Source of the DNA: an uncultured Eubacteriales bacterium
GTDB lineage: Bacteria > Bacillota > Clostridia > Christensenellales > UBA1242
Assembly (NCBI GenBank): GCA_905203455.1
Contig: CAJKVX010000011.1
Coordinates: forward strand, 1 to 19,580
Direction of reading: 5' to 3'
Length of the DNA stretch: 19,580 nucleotides
The position numbers were made by a program, and so were the translations under genes. This document shows, piece by piece, positions 1 to 6,594 of this stretch; the first letter of the stretch is position 1, and every line of letters begins with the position of its first letter. Below the pieces are notes generated by a model, which saw only the letters and a list, made by a program, of their open reading frames with translations, was not told the origin of the DNA and ran no database searches.

Positions 1-18
1 CCGGCCCGTGCAGGGCAA

Positions 19-39
19 ATAAAAAAGGGGTTGCCCCTT
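19..39 (-). terminator. Rho-independent terminator of rsmA
   Basis: On the minus strand the sequence reads AAGGGG-CAA-CCCCTT followed directly by a T-rich run (plus-strand A run at 19-26). It starts about 15 bases beyond the rsmA stop codon and fits the end of the tatD/rsmA direction of transcription. Confidence 0.85.
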
Positions 40-53
40 AAATTAATTTGCTT

Positions 54-830
54 TTAAAGTTTTAAAACTAAGTTATAAAGTTTTTTAAATTCATCAACAC
101 TTAATTCTTCTGCCCTAACACTCTCCTTTGCCCCAATTTCTTTAATTAAATTTGCGGCATCAGTTTTGCTGATTTTATAAGCACTGCTAAGATTGTTTGA
201 AAGAGTTTTCCTTTTATGCATAAAGCAGTTATAAATAAATTTAGAAAACCCTTCATCAAACTCGTTGCCATTTGATGTTAATTTAACAACAGCGCTGTCA
301 ACCTCAGGAACAGGAAAAAACATTGTTCTTTTAACAATTCTGGTTTTTATAACCTCACAAACACTTTGACACAAAACACTCATTGCCCCATATTCTTTTG
401 TTTTAGGTTTTGCACAAAGCCTGTCTGCCACCTCGTTTTGCACCATAATAGTAATAATTTTTGGTTTTAGCGGAAGTAATTTCAAAATTATTGCCGTTGT
501 AATGTAATAAGGCAGGTTTGCAACCACATCGAAATTTTTGCCGTTGACAATTTTTTTAACATCAGCCGTCATAAAATCGCCATAAATAATTTTTAAATTG
601 CTATTTTCCTGTTCAAGTTTATCAAGAAATACCCTTAATTCTTCATCAATTTCAAAACTAGTAACCTGCTTTGCAATCTTTGCAAGTTTTTTTGTTAAAA
701 TTCCTGCGCCTGCCCCAATTTCAATAACAAACGAGTTTTCATCAATGCCAGAATCTTTAATTATTGAATCAATCAAGTTTTCATCACTTATAAAATTTTG
801 ACCATATCTCTTTTTGAAATTAAATTTCAT
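54..830 (-). CDS. rsmA: 16S rRNA (adenine1518-N6/adenine1519-N6)-dimethyltransferase RsmA (KsgA)
   Basis: Dimethylates the two adjacent adenines in the 3'-terminal helix of 16S rRNA, using SAM, late in 30S assembly. The 258-residue protein has the family hallmarks in order: the N-terminal GQNF motif (10-13), the SAM-binding VIEIGAGAG (35-43), the catalytic NLPY motif (105-108) and the FFPVPEVDSAVVKL segment near the C-terminal domain. The start is set at 830, because AGGAG lies 5 bases upstream and the protein then begins MKFNFKKRYGQNF as in relatives; an in-frame extension to 863 has no ribosome site. It lies downstream of tatD, as in Bacillus, but the rnmV gene usually found between them is absent. 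It has its own promoter-like sequence and a strong terminator, so it is probably a single-gene unit. Confidence 0.96.
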   Translation of the reverse strand: MKFNFKKRYGQNFISDENLIDSIIKDSGIDENSFVIEIGAGAGILTKKLAKIAKQVTSFEIDEELRVFLDKLEQENSNLKIIYGDFMTADVKKIVNGKNFDVVANLPYYITTAIILKLLPLKPKIITIMVQNEVADRLCAKPKTKEYGAMSVLCQSVCEVIKTRIVKRTMFFPVPEVDSAVVKLTSNGNEFDEGFSKFIYNCFMHKRKTLSNNLSSAYKISKTDAANLIKEIGAKESVRAEELSVDEFKKLYNLVLKL

Positions 831-863
831 GTTTTCTCCTGAATAATTTTTTTTAATTTGCAC

Positions 864-892
864 ACTATAAAACCAAGCATTATTGCTTGCAA
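864..892 (-). promoter_or_regulatory. Sigma-A-type promoter of rsmA
   Basis: Minus strand -35 TTGCAA (887-892) and -10 TATAGT (864-869) are separated by 17 bases. The predicted start is near 857, giving a leader of about 27 bases before the rsmA start. The spacer contains a near-palindrome (875-888) of unknown meaning. Confidence 0.6.
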
Positions 893-915
893 AAGAACTT
901 TTCGAAAGATAAACT

Positions 916-933
916 AAAGCCTTAATTGGCTTT
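916..933. terminator. Possible weak terminator overlapping the tatD stop codon
   Basis: AAAGCC (916-921) and GGCTTT (928-933) form a 6-bp stem with a 6-base loop that includes the tatD stop codon. Downstream of it on the minus strand the sequence is only moderately T-rich. The plus-strand side has a better T tract but no plus-strand gene precedes it. Its function as a terminator is inference. Confidence 0.35.
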
Positions 934-1692
934 TATTTTTATGTTGTAAAACTTTTGAGCATTAAGGATTGTTCTTTTGCAAAACTCTTGATAATCTTCG
1001 CTAAGTGTTTGTGAAATTGCCTGTGCCACCACTGCCACCATTAATGGATTGTTTTCCTTGCCCCTGAACGGAACAGGCGTAAGATAAGGGCTGTCTGTTT
1101 CAACCAAAATTTTTGATTTATCAATTTTTTTTACAACATCTTTATCAAAACCCTTGTAAGTAAAATTGCCCGCAAATGAAAAATATGCCCCAAGTTCAGC
1201 AAACTTTTCCACCCACTCTTTGCCTTCACAATAACAATGCATAACAAAGCCATATTTTAAAAACTGACGGTTTTTTACCAAAATTTCATAAACATCACAA
1301 ACGGCATCTCTGCAATGAACACAAAAAGGAAGTTTTAATTCAAACGCAAGTTTAATTTGCTTTTCAAAATAAGTTTTCTGCAAGTCCTTATTTTGTGTGG
1401 TGTAATGATAATCAAGCCCAATTTCACCAATGCCCACAACTTTTTTGTTTTGTTCTGCAAGAAGTTTTATGTTGCCAATGTTTTCGTCAATTAAATTTTC
1501 TGAAACATTTTCAGGGTGAATGCCCACACAGGCATAAACTTTTTCATATTTCTTTGCAATATCACAAACTTTTTTTGAAGAACTTACATCTGCACCCAAA
1601 CTAACACAAGCAACTAGTTCGTTACTTGTGCTAAGTTTATCAAGCAATTCTTTGCTTGCCTCTTCAATATGACAATGTGAATCAATAACCAT
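922..1692 (-). CDS. tatD: TatD family metal-dependent deoxyribonuclease
   Basis: TIM-barrel hydrolase of the TatD/YcfH (Bacillus YabD) family. Characterised members are metal-dependent 3'-5' exo- or endodeoxyribonucleases and some act as D-aminoacyl-tRNA deacylases, so the exact substrate is open. Metal-ligand motifs are all present: DSHCH (H6, H8), GIGEIGLDY (E90), FCVHCRDA (H126), FVMHC (H152) and VETDSPYL (D200), followed by the family-typical PFRGKENNP. At 256 residues it is of normal length. The ATG at 1692 is preferred over an in-frame TTG at 1707 because the protein then begins MVIDSHCH, as is usual. The ribosome site is weak (GGGG/TGAGG). It sits upstream of rsmA as in Bacillus. Confidence 0.93.
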   Translation of the reverse strand: MVIDSHCHIEEASKELLDKLSTSNELVACVSLGADVSSSKKVCDIAKKYEKVYACVGIHPENVSENLIDENIGNIKLLAEQNKKVVGIGEIGLDYHYTTQNKDLQKTYFEKQIKLAFELKLPFCVHCRDAVCDVYEILVKNRQFLKYGFVMHCYCEGKEWVEKFAELGAYFSFAGNFTYKGFDKDVVKKIDKSKILVETDSPYLTPVPFRGKENNPLMVAVVAQAISQTLSEDYQEFCKRTILNAQKFYNIKIKAN

Positions 1693-1926
1693 AAACCTCA
1701 ACCCCAAAAACCTAAATTAAATTTAACTCAAAAGGCGTAAATTAATTTACAAACACAATTACTAAAAAGGCAAAATCAACTAATTAAAAGGCACAAGATA
1801 AGCCAATTTGCCTTAAAGCAATGCTATGCAAATTCAAAAATTTAAAAACTGTAACTGTTAAAAAAACCCTAGATAATTTAAAAAATAAAATCAGCCCTAA
1901 CATTTTTATATATTACCACATCTTTT

Positions 1927-1934
1927 CATATTTT
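1927..1934 (+). promoter_or_regulatory. Weak sigma-E-like -10 element upstream of spmA
   Basis: CATATTTT (1927-1934) lies 26 bases before the spmA start, with an ATATT core about 12 bases upstream of it. The match to the sigma-E -10 consensus CATACAMT is partial. It is recorded because SpmA/B is a sporulation system and no sigma-A promoter is visible here. The rest of the 267-bp gap between tatD and spmA (1693-1959) shows only AT-rich sequence and a 7-bp inverted repeat (AATTTGC 1805-1811 and GCAAATT 1828-1834). Confidence 0.25.
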
Positions 1935-1959
1935 AAAAGCAAATTGAGTAAACTTTACT

Positions 1960-2538
1960 ATGAATAAAGTCTGGCTAACACTTTTAATATCAAGCATATG
2001 TGTTCTTTTGTTTGTTGACCCAAACTCAGTGCTTTCAGGAATGCTTAATGCATCAAACAAGGCGCTTAGCCTTTCGTTTGAACTTTGTGCAGTTTATGCA
2101 GTGTGGGTTGGAATATTCGCAATTTTAGAGCAAACAGGAGCAACAAAACTTCTTTCAAAAATTCTTTCCCCATTAATTAACTTAATTTTTGGCAAAGGCA
2201 ACCTTTCAAGCGAAAGCAAAAAATATGTTTCAATGAACATTAGCGCTAACCTTTTAGGCATGAATGGTGCGGCAACTCCGCTTGGAATTAAAGCCATTGA
2301 ATCAATGGGTAAAGACAAAGAGAAGGCAACTTTTCCAATGATAATGCTTGTTGTTATCAGTTGCACAAGTTTGCAATTATTCCCAACATCAATAATGGGT
2401 TTAATGGTTGCAGCAGGAAGCAAAAATGCCTCTTCAATAATTCTGCCTTCAATTATTGCAAGCGCACTAAGCACTTTTATTGCAATTGTAATTGTAAGAG
2501 TTATTCACCATTTTAAGAAAAAACGAGGGCAAGAATAA
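1960..2538 (+). CDS. spmA: Spore maturation protein SpmA
   Basis: Integral membrane protein of the SpmA family (nucleoside-recognition or 'gate' domain). Together with SpmB it is needed for full dehydration of the spore core in Bacillus and Clostridium; the molecular activity is unknown. The 192 residues match the usual length. Several hydrophobic segments are visible, along with the conserved middle with NLLGMNGAATPLGIKAI and the downstream segment SCTSLQLFPTSIMGL. The stop codon overlaps the spmB start by one base (TAATG), so the two are translated together. The ribosome site is weak: only a TGAG about 12 bases upstream, and no other nearby start fits better. It lies on the strand opposite to the surrounding housekeeping genes. 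Confidence 0.93.
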   Translation: MNKVWLTLLISSICVLLFVDPNSVLSGMLNASNKALSLSFELCAVYAVWVGIFAILEQTGATKLLSKILSPLINLIFGKGNLSSESKKYVSMNISANLLGMNGAATPLGIKAIESMGKDKEKATFPMIMLVVISCTSLQLFPTSIMGLMVAAGSKNASSIILPSIIASALSTFIAIVIVRVIHHFKKKRGQE

Positions 2539-3044
2539 TGGCTGCCTATGTTATCCCTATTTTTGTTTTAGTTTTGTGTATTGTTTGCTTTGTTAAAAAC
2601 ATCAACGCATATTCTCACTTTGCAACTGGTGCAAGAGAAGCGGTTGACCTTTGCATTAAAACTTTTCCGCTTTTGGTTGCAATTTTCGTTGCCGTTGAAC
2701 TTTTTAAAATAAGTGGCCTATCTTCCCTGCTTGCAAATGCTCTTGCCCCATTTTTCAGTGCAATAGGAATTCCAAAAGAACTGGTAGATTTTTTAATTCT
2801 TCGCCCGTTTACAGGTTCTGGAAGCCTTGCAATGGTTAGTGAAATTTATGCAACTTACGGCCCTGACAGTTACATTTCACGCTGTGCAAGCGTTATTATG
2901 AGTTGCACTGAAACAGTGTTTTACATAACCGCCGTTTACTTTTCAACAACCAAAATAAAAAAATTGGGCTACACCATTCCAGTAGCCCTAATCAGTTGTT
3001 TTATTGGAAGCATTATTGCTTGCTTGATTTGCAAAATAATGTAA
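2538..3044 (+). CDS. spmB: Spore maturation protein SpmB
   Basis: Partner of SpmA in spore-core dehydration, with the same gate-type membrane fold. It has 168 residues and several predicted membrane helices. The conserved stretch IPKELVDFLILRPFTGSGSL is followed by the segment YGPDSYISRCASVIMSCTETVFY, which is typical of SpmB. The start codon shares one base with the spmA stop. The gene converges on trmN6 with only two bases between the stop codons and no hairpin, so the two transcripts presumably run into each other. Confidence 0.93.
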   Translation: MAAYVIPIFVLVLCIVCFVKNINAYSHFATGAREAVDLCIKTFPLLVAIFVAVELFKISGLSSLLANALAPFFSAIGIPKELVDFLILRPFTGSGSLAMVSEIYATYGPDSYISRCASVIMSCTETVFYITAVYFSTTKIKKLGYTIPVALISCFIGSIIACLICKIM

Positions 3045-3046
3045 CG

Positions 3047-3784
3047 CTAACTCCACAAATACTGCCCGTTATAAATATCAGCATATTGCTTTGTGAACTT
3101 CCCATTTTCATCATTAATTATAACATCTTCAAGCAATTTTGTTTGGCAATTTTCTTTATAAAAAGCCTCAATTAAAACAATGTGATGAGGCTTATTTTTG
3201 CTTACCTTAACCATTGCCATTTTGCTTACACAAAATTCGTGTAACTTCAAAACCTCTTTAAGTTCATCAAGCCTTGAAGATGTGTAAACCATGTAAAGCC
3301 TGCCACCTGCCTTAATTAACTTTGCAATGCTTGAAACACAACTATCCAAATTTAGTTTGGTTTCAAATTTTGCGTGAATTTTTTCTTCGCTTTTAGGAAG
3401 CCTTCCTTTGCCTGCTTTAAAATAAGGCGGATTAGCAATTACAAAATCAAACTTATGCTCATCTTCAATAAGAGCATAATCACGCAAGTCACAACACATA
3501 ACACTAAGGTTTTTAATGCCGTTTATCCTAAGTGTTCTGCCACACATAATAGCCAGTTCTGGCTGAATTTCAACCAGTTTTATTGACTTTGGGTGTTGTT
3601 TTGCGTTCACCAAAATTGATATCACCCCACTGCCAGAGCAAACTTCAAGCCCAATCTCATCTTTTTTGCATTTAACAAAATTTGCAAGCAAAACTGAATC
3701 TGTTGTAATTTTATATCCATCTTTTTTCTGCAAACAAACAAGACCTTCACACATAAGGTCACACAAAACTTCATTTTCAAGCAT
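3047..3784 (-). CDS. trmN6: tRNA1(Val) (adenine37-N6)-methyltransferase-like protein (YabB/YfiC/TrmN6 family)
   Basis: SAM-dependent N6-adenine methyltransferase. The Escherichia coli relative modifies A37 of tRNA1(Val), and the clostridial substrate is inferred from family membership. Residues 45-58 hold the SAM-binding motif (GLEVCSGSGVISIL) and 118-121 the catalytic NPPY. The start at 3784 gives 245 residues, the family length. The open frame continues upstream, but only as an out-of-frame shadow of the ferredoxin gene. There is no ribosome site. The ATG is 7 bases past the ferredoxin stop, so translation probably depends on termination-reinitiation. It is the last gene of the holB-ricT-fdx run, the same position as yabB after yaaT/yabA in Bacillus. 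Confidence 0.88.
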   Translation of the reverse strand: MLENEVLCDLMCEGLVCLQKKDGYKITTDSVLLANFVKCKKDEIGLEVCSGSGVISILVNAKQHPKSIKLVEIQPELAIMCGRTLRINGIKNLSVMCCDLRDYALIEDEHKFDFVIANPPYFKAGKGRLPKSEEKIHAKFETKLNLDSCVSSIAKLIKAGGRLYMVYTSSRLDELKEVLKLHEFCVSKMAMVKVSKNKPHHIVLIEAFYKENCQTKLLEDVIINDENGKFTKQYADIYNGQYLWS

Positions 3785-3791
3785 GAAAATT

Positions 3792-3962
3792 TTATTCACT
3801 AACAGGTGCCCCAACTGGGCAAACATTAGCACACATTCCGCAAGAAATGCACTTTTTAGGGTCAATAACATATTGCTTGCCATTAAAACTAATAGCCCCA
3901 ACTGGGCACATTGGTTCACAACCACCACATTTTATACATTTATCTGCTATTTTATATGCCAT
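3792..3962 (-). CDS. 2[4Fe-4S] ferredoxin, clostridial type
   Basis: A 56-residue bacterial ferredoxin and small electron carrier. It has two perfect CxxCxxCxxxCP motifs: C9, C12, C15, C19 followed by P20, and C38, C41, C44, C48 followed by P49. The start at 3962 is chosen because GGAGG lies about 9 bases upstream and the protein then begins MAYKIADKC, a usual ferredoxin start. Its first 11 bases overlap the end of ricT and its stop is 7 bases before trmN6, so the three genes are tightly coupled. Sitting next to RicT, whose complex carries [4Fe-4S] clusters in Bacillus, it may be a redox partner, but that link is inference from position. It could equally be a general-purpose ferredoxin. Confidence 0.94.
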   Translation of the reverse strand: MAYKIADKCIKCGGCEPMCPVGAISFNGKQYVIDPKKCISCGMCANVCPVGAPVSE

Positions 3963-4785
3963 TTTTCTTATCCTCCAATGGTTTAAATTCAATGTCATCA
4001 AGTTTATATTCTTCAATGTTAACAGAGCCATCAGGCAAAGTCAACTTAACGCTAACAAGTTCTCTTAAAACATCACAATATGAACAAATGCCTTTCCCTT
4101 TTGGCGTTATCACTTCGCTGTTAATTTTAGGCATTTTTTTCAAAACTTCTTCATAGTTTTTGTTTTCATAGGCAAGGCAACACATAAGCCTTCCACACAG
4201 CCCATTAATTTTGCTTGGTGAAAGCGAAAGCCCTTGGGTTTTTGCCATTTTAACAGTAACATGTTCAAAATCTTCTAAAAACCTTTTGCAACAGCAAATT
4301 TCACCACATGGCCCAAGCCCACCTTTAATTTTAACTTCGTCACGCTGACCAATTTGTTTAAGTTCAATTCTAACTTTAAAAGTGCTTGCAAGGTCTTTTA
4401 AAAGTTCCCTGAAATCAACCCTGTCTTCGGCAGTGAATTCAACAATAAGTTTTGCTCCATCAAAGGTGTAACTAACCTCACAAACTTTCATTGGCAATTT
4501 AAATTTTGCAATTTTTTCTTTAACAATTTCCCGTGCCTTAGCAGTTTTTAAATCAAGTTCGCTTTTCTTCTTTTTATCAATTGCCGTTGCAATTCTTATA
4601 ACACTTTTAAGGTTATCTAACTTTTTGTTTAAAATCTCACGCTCCGCAAAGTTCACAGTTCCAAACTGCAACCCCGCCACAGTTTCAACAATAACATTAT
4701 CCCCAACCTTTAACTCTAACCCACAAGGGTTAAAATAATAAACTTTTCCGCCGGGGTTAAAACTTACGCCAACAATTTTTTGCAC
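3952..4785 (-). CDS. ricT: RicT (YaaT), PSP1-domain protein of the RicAFT complex
   Basis: In Bacillus subtilis RicT works with RicA (YmcA) and RicF (YlbF) in a [4Fe-4S]-containing complex. That complex guides RNase Y cleavage of many mRNAs and supports Spo0A phosphorylation, competence and biofilm formation. The 277 residues are of family length. The conserved cysteine blocks are intact: GPCGEICCCKRF (C160, C164-C166) and GLCGRLMCCLAYE (C197, C202, C203). The start is GTG at 4785, supported by GGAGG ten bases upstream; no ATG fits. That ribosome site lies inside the original end of holB. The gene overlaps the ferredoxin by 11 bases. The ricA and ricF genes are not in this window. Confidence 0.93.
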   Translation of the reverse strand: MQKIVGVSFNPGGKVYYFNPCGLELKVGDNVIVETVAGLQFGTVNFAEREILNKKLDNLKSVIRIATAIDKKKKSELDLKTAKAREIVKEKIAKFKLPMKVCEVSYTFDGAKLIVEFTAEDRVDFRELLKDLASTFKVRIELKQIGQRDEVKIKGGLGPCGEICCCKRFLEDFEHVTVKMAKTQGLSLSPSKINGLCGRLMCCLAYENKNYEEVLKKMPKINSEVITPKGKGICSYCDVLRELVSVKLTLPDGSVNIEEYKLDDIEFKPLEDKKNGI

Positions 4786-4867
4786 CTAACTTTTACCTCC
4801 ACAAAATCAAGCAACAATTCATCAAGCACCATTTGTGCATTTGAATTAAAAAACAAATTTTTTCTTG

Positions 4868-4890
4868 CATTATTTAACATTATTTAACAT
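4868..4890 (-). repeat. 10-bp tandem duplication inside holB causing a frameshift
   Basis: On the minus strand ATGTTAAATA occurs twice back to back without any mismatch (plus strand 4871-4880 and 4881-4890), followed by a further ATG. The extra 10 bases shift the holB frame by one and create an in-frame TAA at 4870-4872. Taking out one copy joins the reading frame into a full-length delta' subunit ending at 4764. Confidence 0.95.
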
Positions 4891-5733
4891 TTTTAAAATT
4901 TTTTCAACGCTTATTAAGTTATACTGGTTTGAAAACTTAATCAAATCAACAATAATAAGTTTATTTGTAACAAGTTCGTTTTTACCAGCAATTATTACCA
5001 TTATATCACGCACAAGTGAAATTGTTAAATCAATAAATTCAAAAAGTGAAATTTTTGAAAGGTCAATTTTGCTTGCAAAAGGCATAATGTCTTTGCTGCT
5101 GTTAATCTCTCCAACAAGTTTAACCGCCAAGTTGTAAGTTGCAAAAAAATCTTCATTTGAACTTAAATTAAGTGCATGTGAAAAGTTGCCATTAGCACAA
5201 GTTGAAATTATGTTAGCCTTGTTTTCTTCAACGCCATGTGCCATTAAAAGTTTTTTTATTTGCCCTTCCGTTAACGGGTCAATGTCAAACCTTGCCACCC
5301 TTGAAAGCACCGTTGGCAACATTGCCCCAACTGCCTTTGCCGCCAAAATAAGCACAACATTTTTTGGCGGTTCCTCAATGGTTTTAAGCAATTTGTTTTG
5401 AGCCTCTTGCGTGAGGCAATTAGCATCAAAAATAACATAAACCTTTTGCTCTGCTTGAAGTGGCGAAACATAAACATCACTAACAATTGGTTCAATTTGT
5501 TCAACTGTTATGTTCTTTTGCTGATTAATTTTAAAATAATCAGGGTGCGTCAGGCTTTTAACTTTAACTTCATCATTTAAAATTTTAGATGCAAACCAAT
5601 CACAAAACTCACCAAGAAACAATTCATCACCGCTAACAAATAAATATGCATGAGATAACTGCTTGGTTTCAACTCTCTTTTCAAGCATTTTTGCAAGTGC
5701 CAAATTTTCAATAATTTCACCAAATTCACTCAT
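4870..5733 (-). CDS. holB: DNA polymerase III delta' subunit HolB, C-terminally truncated by a frameshift
   Basis: Clamp-loader subunit (AAA+ fold) that helps load the beta clamp. The N-terminus aligns with relatives from the first residue (SHAYLF at 27-32), and EAQNKLLKTIEEPP and LPTVLSR, typical of delta'/tau, are present. The frame stops after 287 residues at KMLNNVK. In the next frame the sequence continues ARKNLFFNSNAQMVLDELLLDF and on to a stop at 4764, which resembles the family C-terminal collar domain (compare NPQLVLE.LLL). The break coincides exactly with a 10-bp tandem duplication. Without it the protein would have 319 residues, the normal size, and would overlap ricT by 22 bases. 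It may be a recent lesion, a reversible switch or an assembly error. There is no ribosome site upstream of the ATG; see the promoter entry. Confidence 0.9.
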   Translation of the reverse strand: MSEFGEIIENLALAKMLEKRVETKQLSHAYLFVSGDELFLGEFCDWFASKILNDEVKVKSLTHPDYFKINQQKNITVEQIEPIVSDVYVSPLQAEQKVYVIFDANCLTQEAQNKLLKTIEEPPKNVVLILAAKAVGAMLPTVLSRVARFDIDPLTEGQIKKLLMAHGVEENKANIISTCANGNFSHALNLSSNEDFFATYNLAVKLVGEINSSKDIMPFASKIDLSKISLFEFIDLTISLVRDIMVIIAGKNELVTNKLIIVDLIKFSNQYNLISVEKILKMLNNVK

Positions 5734-5739
5734 AAATAA

Positions 5740-5768
5740 AGATTAACAAAAAATCAAGTAAAAGTCAA
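5740..5768 (-). promoter_or_regulatory. Sigma-A-type promoter of holB, predicting a leaderless mRNA
   Basis: Minus strand -35 TTGACT (5763-5768) and -10 TAATCT (5740-5745) have an exact 17-base spacer. The -10 ends 6 bases before the A of the holB ATG (5733), so the expected +1 falls on or beside the start codon. This agrees with the absence of a ribosome site. Confidence 0.6.
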
Positions 5769-5897
5769 TTATTATAACCACAGCCCCATCAGTTGCCAGC
5801 AACAAAACAATAAAAACGCAAAGTTAAAAACTGCCAAAACAAAAAAATTAAAAAGTTGATAAATGCCATTAAAATTCAGTTACAATATAAAAAGCAA

Positions 5898-5920
5898 CAA
5901 AAAAGCCACCCAAAGGTGGC
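5898..5920 (-). terminator. Rho-independent terminator of greA
   Basis: Minus strand GCCACC-TTTG-GGTGGC (5905-5920) is followed by TTTTTTG (plus-strand A run at 5899-5904). It lies 20 bases after the greA stop codon and separates greA from holB. Confidence 0.9.
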
Positions 5921-5940
5921 AAAAACAACCATAATTTAAC

Positions 5941-6411
5941 CTACTTAACTTCCAAAATTTCAAGCATAAAACTTCCACCATCTGGTGTTGCAACGCTAAC
6001 TTCATCTCCTGCTTTTTTGCCTAAAATGGCTTTACCAATTGGACTTTCATTTGAAATTAAACCTTGGTCTGGGTTGCTTTCAAGTGTTCCAACAAGTTTG
6101 TAAGTGCTTTTTTCATCAAACTCTTTATCAAGAACAGTAACTGTGCTTCCAACCATAACAATTCCCTTTTTCTTTTGGCTGTTTGGAATGATTTTTGCTG
6201 TTCTTAAAGTTTCTTCAATTAACGCAATTTTGCTTTCAAGCCTTCCTTGCTCTGCCCTTGCGGCGTCATATTCACTATTTTCACTAAGGTCGCCATATTC
6301 TCTTGCAGTTTTTAAGTGTTCACCAACCTCAGCCCGTTTCACTGTTTTTAAATAATGCAACAATTCTTCTTGCTCTTTCTTTCCTTCTTCTGTTAAATAA
6401 ACTTCAGCCAT
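5941..6411 (-). CDS. greA: Transcription elongation factor GreA
   Basis: Binds the RNA polymerase secondary channel and stimulates cleavage of backtracked transcripts. The 156-residue length is standard. The N-terminal coiled coil carries the GDLSENSEYDAA loop (40-51) with the acidic tip residues D41 and E44, and the C-terminal FKBP-like domain has the NESPIGKAILGKKAGDEV segment. The start at 6411 is fixed by AGGAGG upstream and the usual MAEVYLTEEG beginning; an in-frame extension to 6441 is not supported. It is a single-gene unit with a consensus promoter and a terminator. Confidence 0.97.
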   Translation of the reverse strand: MAEVYLTEEGKKEQEELLHYLKTVKRAEVGEHLKTAREYGDLSENSEYDAARAEQGRLESKIALIEETLRTAKIIPNSQKKKGIVMVGSTVTVLDKEFDEKSTYKLVGTLESNPDQGLISNESPIGKAILGKKAGDEVSVATPDGGSFMLEILEVK

Positions 6412-6449
6412 TGTAAAAAACCTCCTTGCTGTAAAATTCATATGCAGTA

Positions 6450-6478
6450 ATTATATGTATCAAAAATTTTATTGTCAA
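6450..6478 (-). promoter_or_regulatory. Perfect consensus sigma-A promoter of greA
   Basis: Minus strand TTGACA (6473-6478), 17 bases, TATAAT (6450-6455): every position of both hexamers matches. The leader before greA is about 30 bases and holds the AGGAGG site. Very strong constitutive expression is expected. Confidence 0.9.
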
Positions 6479-6556
6479 CAATTTGAAAACATAATTTTAT
6501 TATTTTTATAAGATTTTAAATTTATTCAAACCTGCAAATTTTTGTAATAAATTTTA

Positions 6557-6585
6557 TTGTGTGTAATAAAAGAATATGCTATAAT
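6557..6585 (+). promoter_or_regulatory. Extended -10 promoter abutting the start codon of the 88-aa gene
   Basis: TGC-TATAAT (-10 at 6580-6585 with the extended TGN) is preceded, 17 bases upstream, by TTGTGT (6557-6562). The +1 should fall near 6592, and the ATG begins at 6595, so the mRNA would have almost no leader. Confidence 0.65.
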
Positions 6586-6594
6586 TTTTATATT

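Noticed and set aside
3785..3928. N-terminal extension of trmN6
   Set aside because: The extra residues are the ferredoxin gene read in another frame; family length and motif positions fit the start at 3784.
4870..4872. Programmed +1 ribosomal frameshift in holB
   Set aside because: The site AAA-TAA-T does not resemble known +1 sites (such as CTT-TGA-C of prfB), and the exact 10-bp duplication explains the break better. It is not fully excluded.
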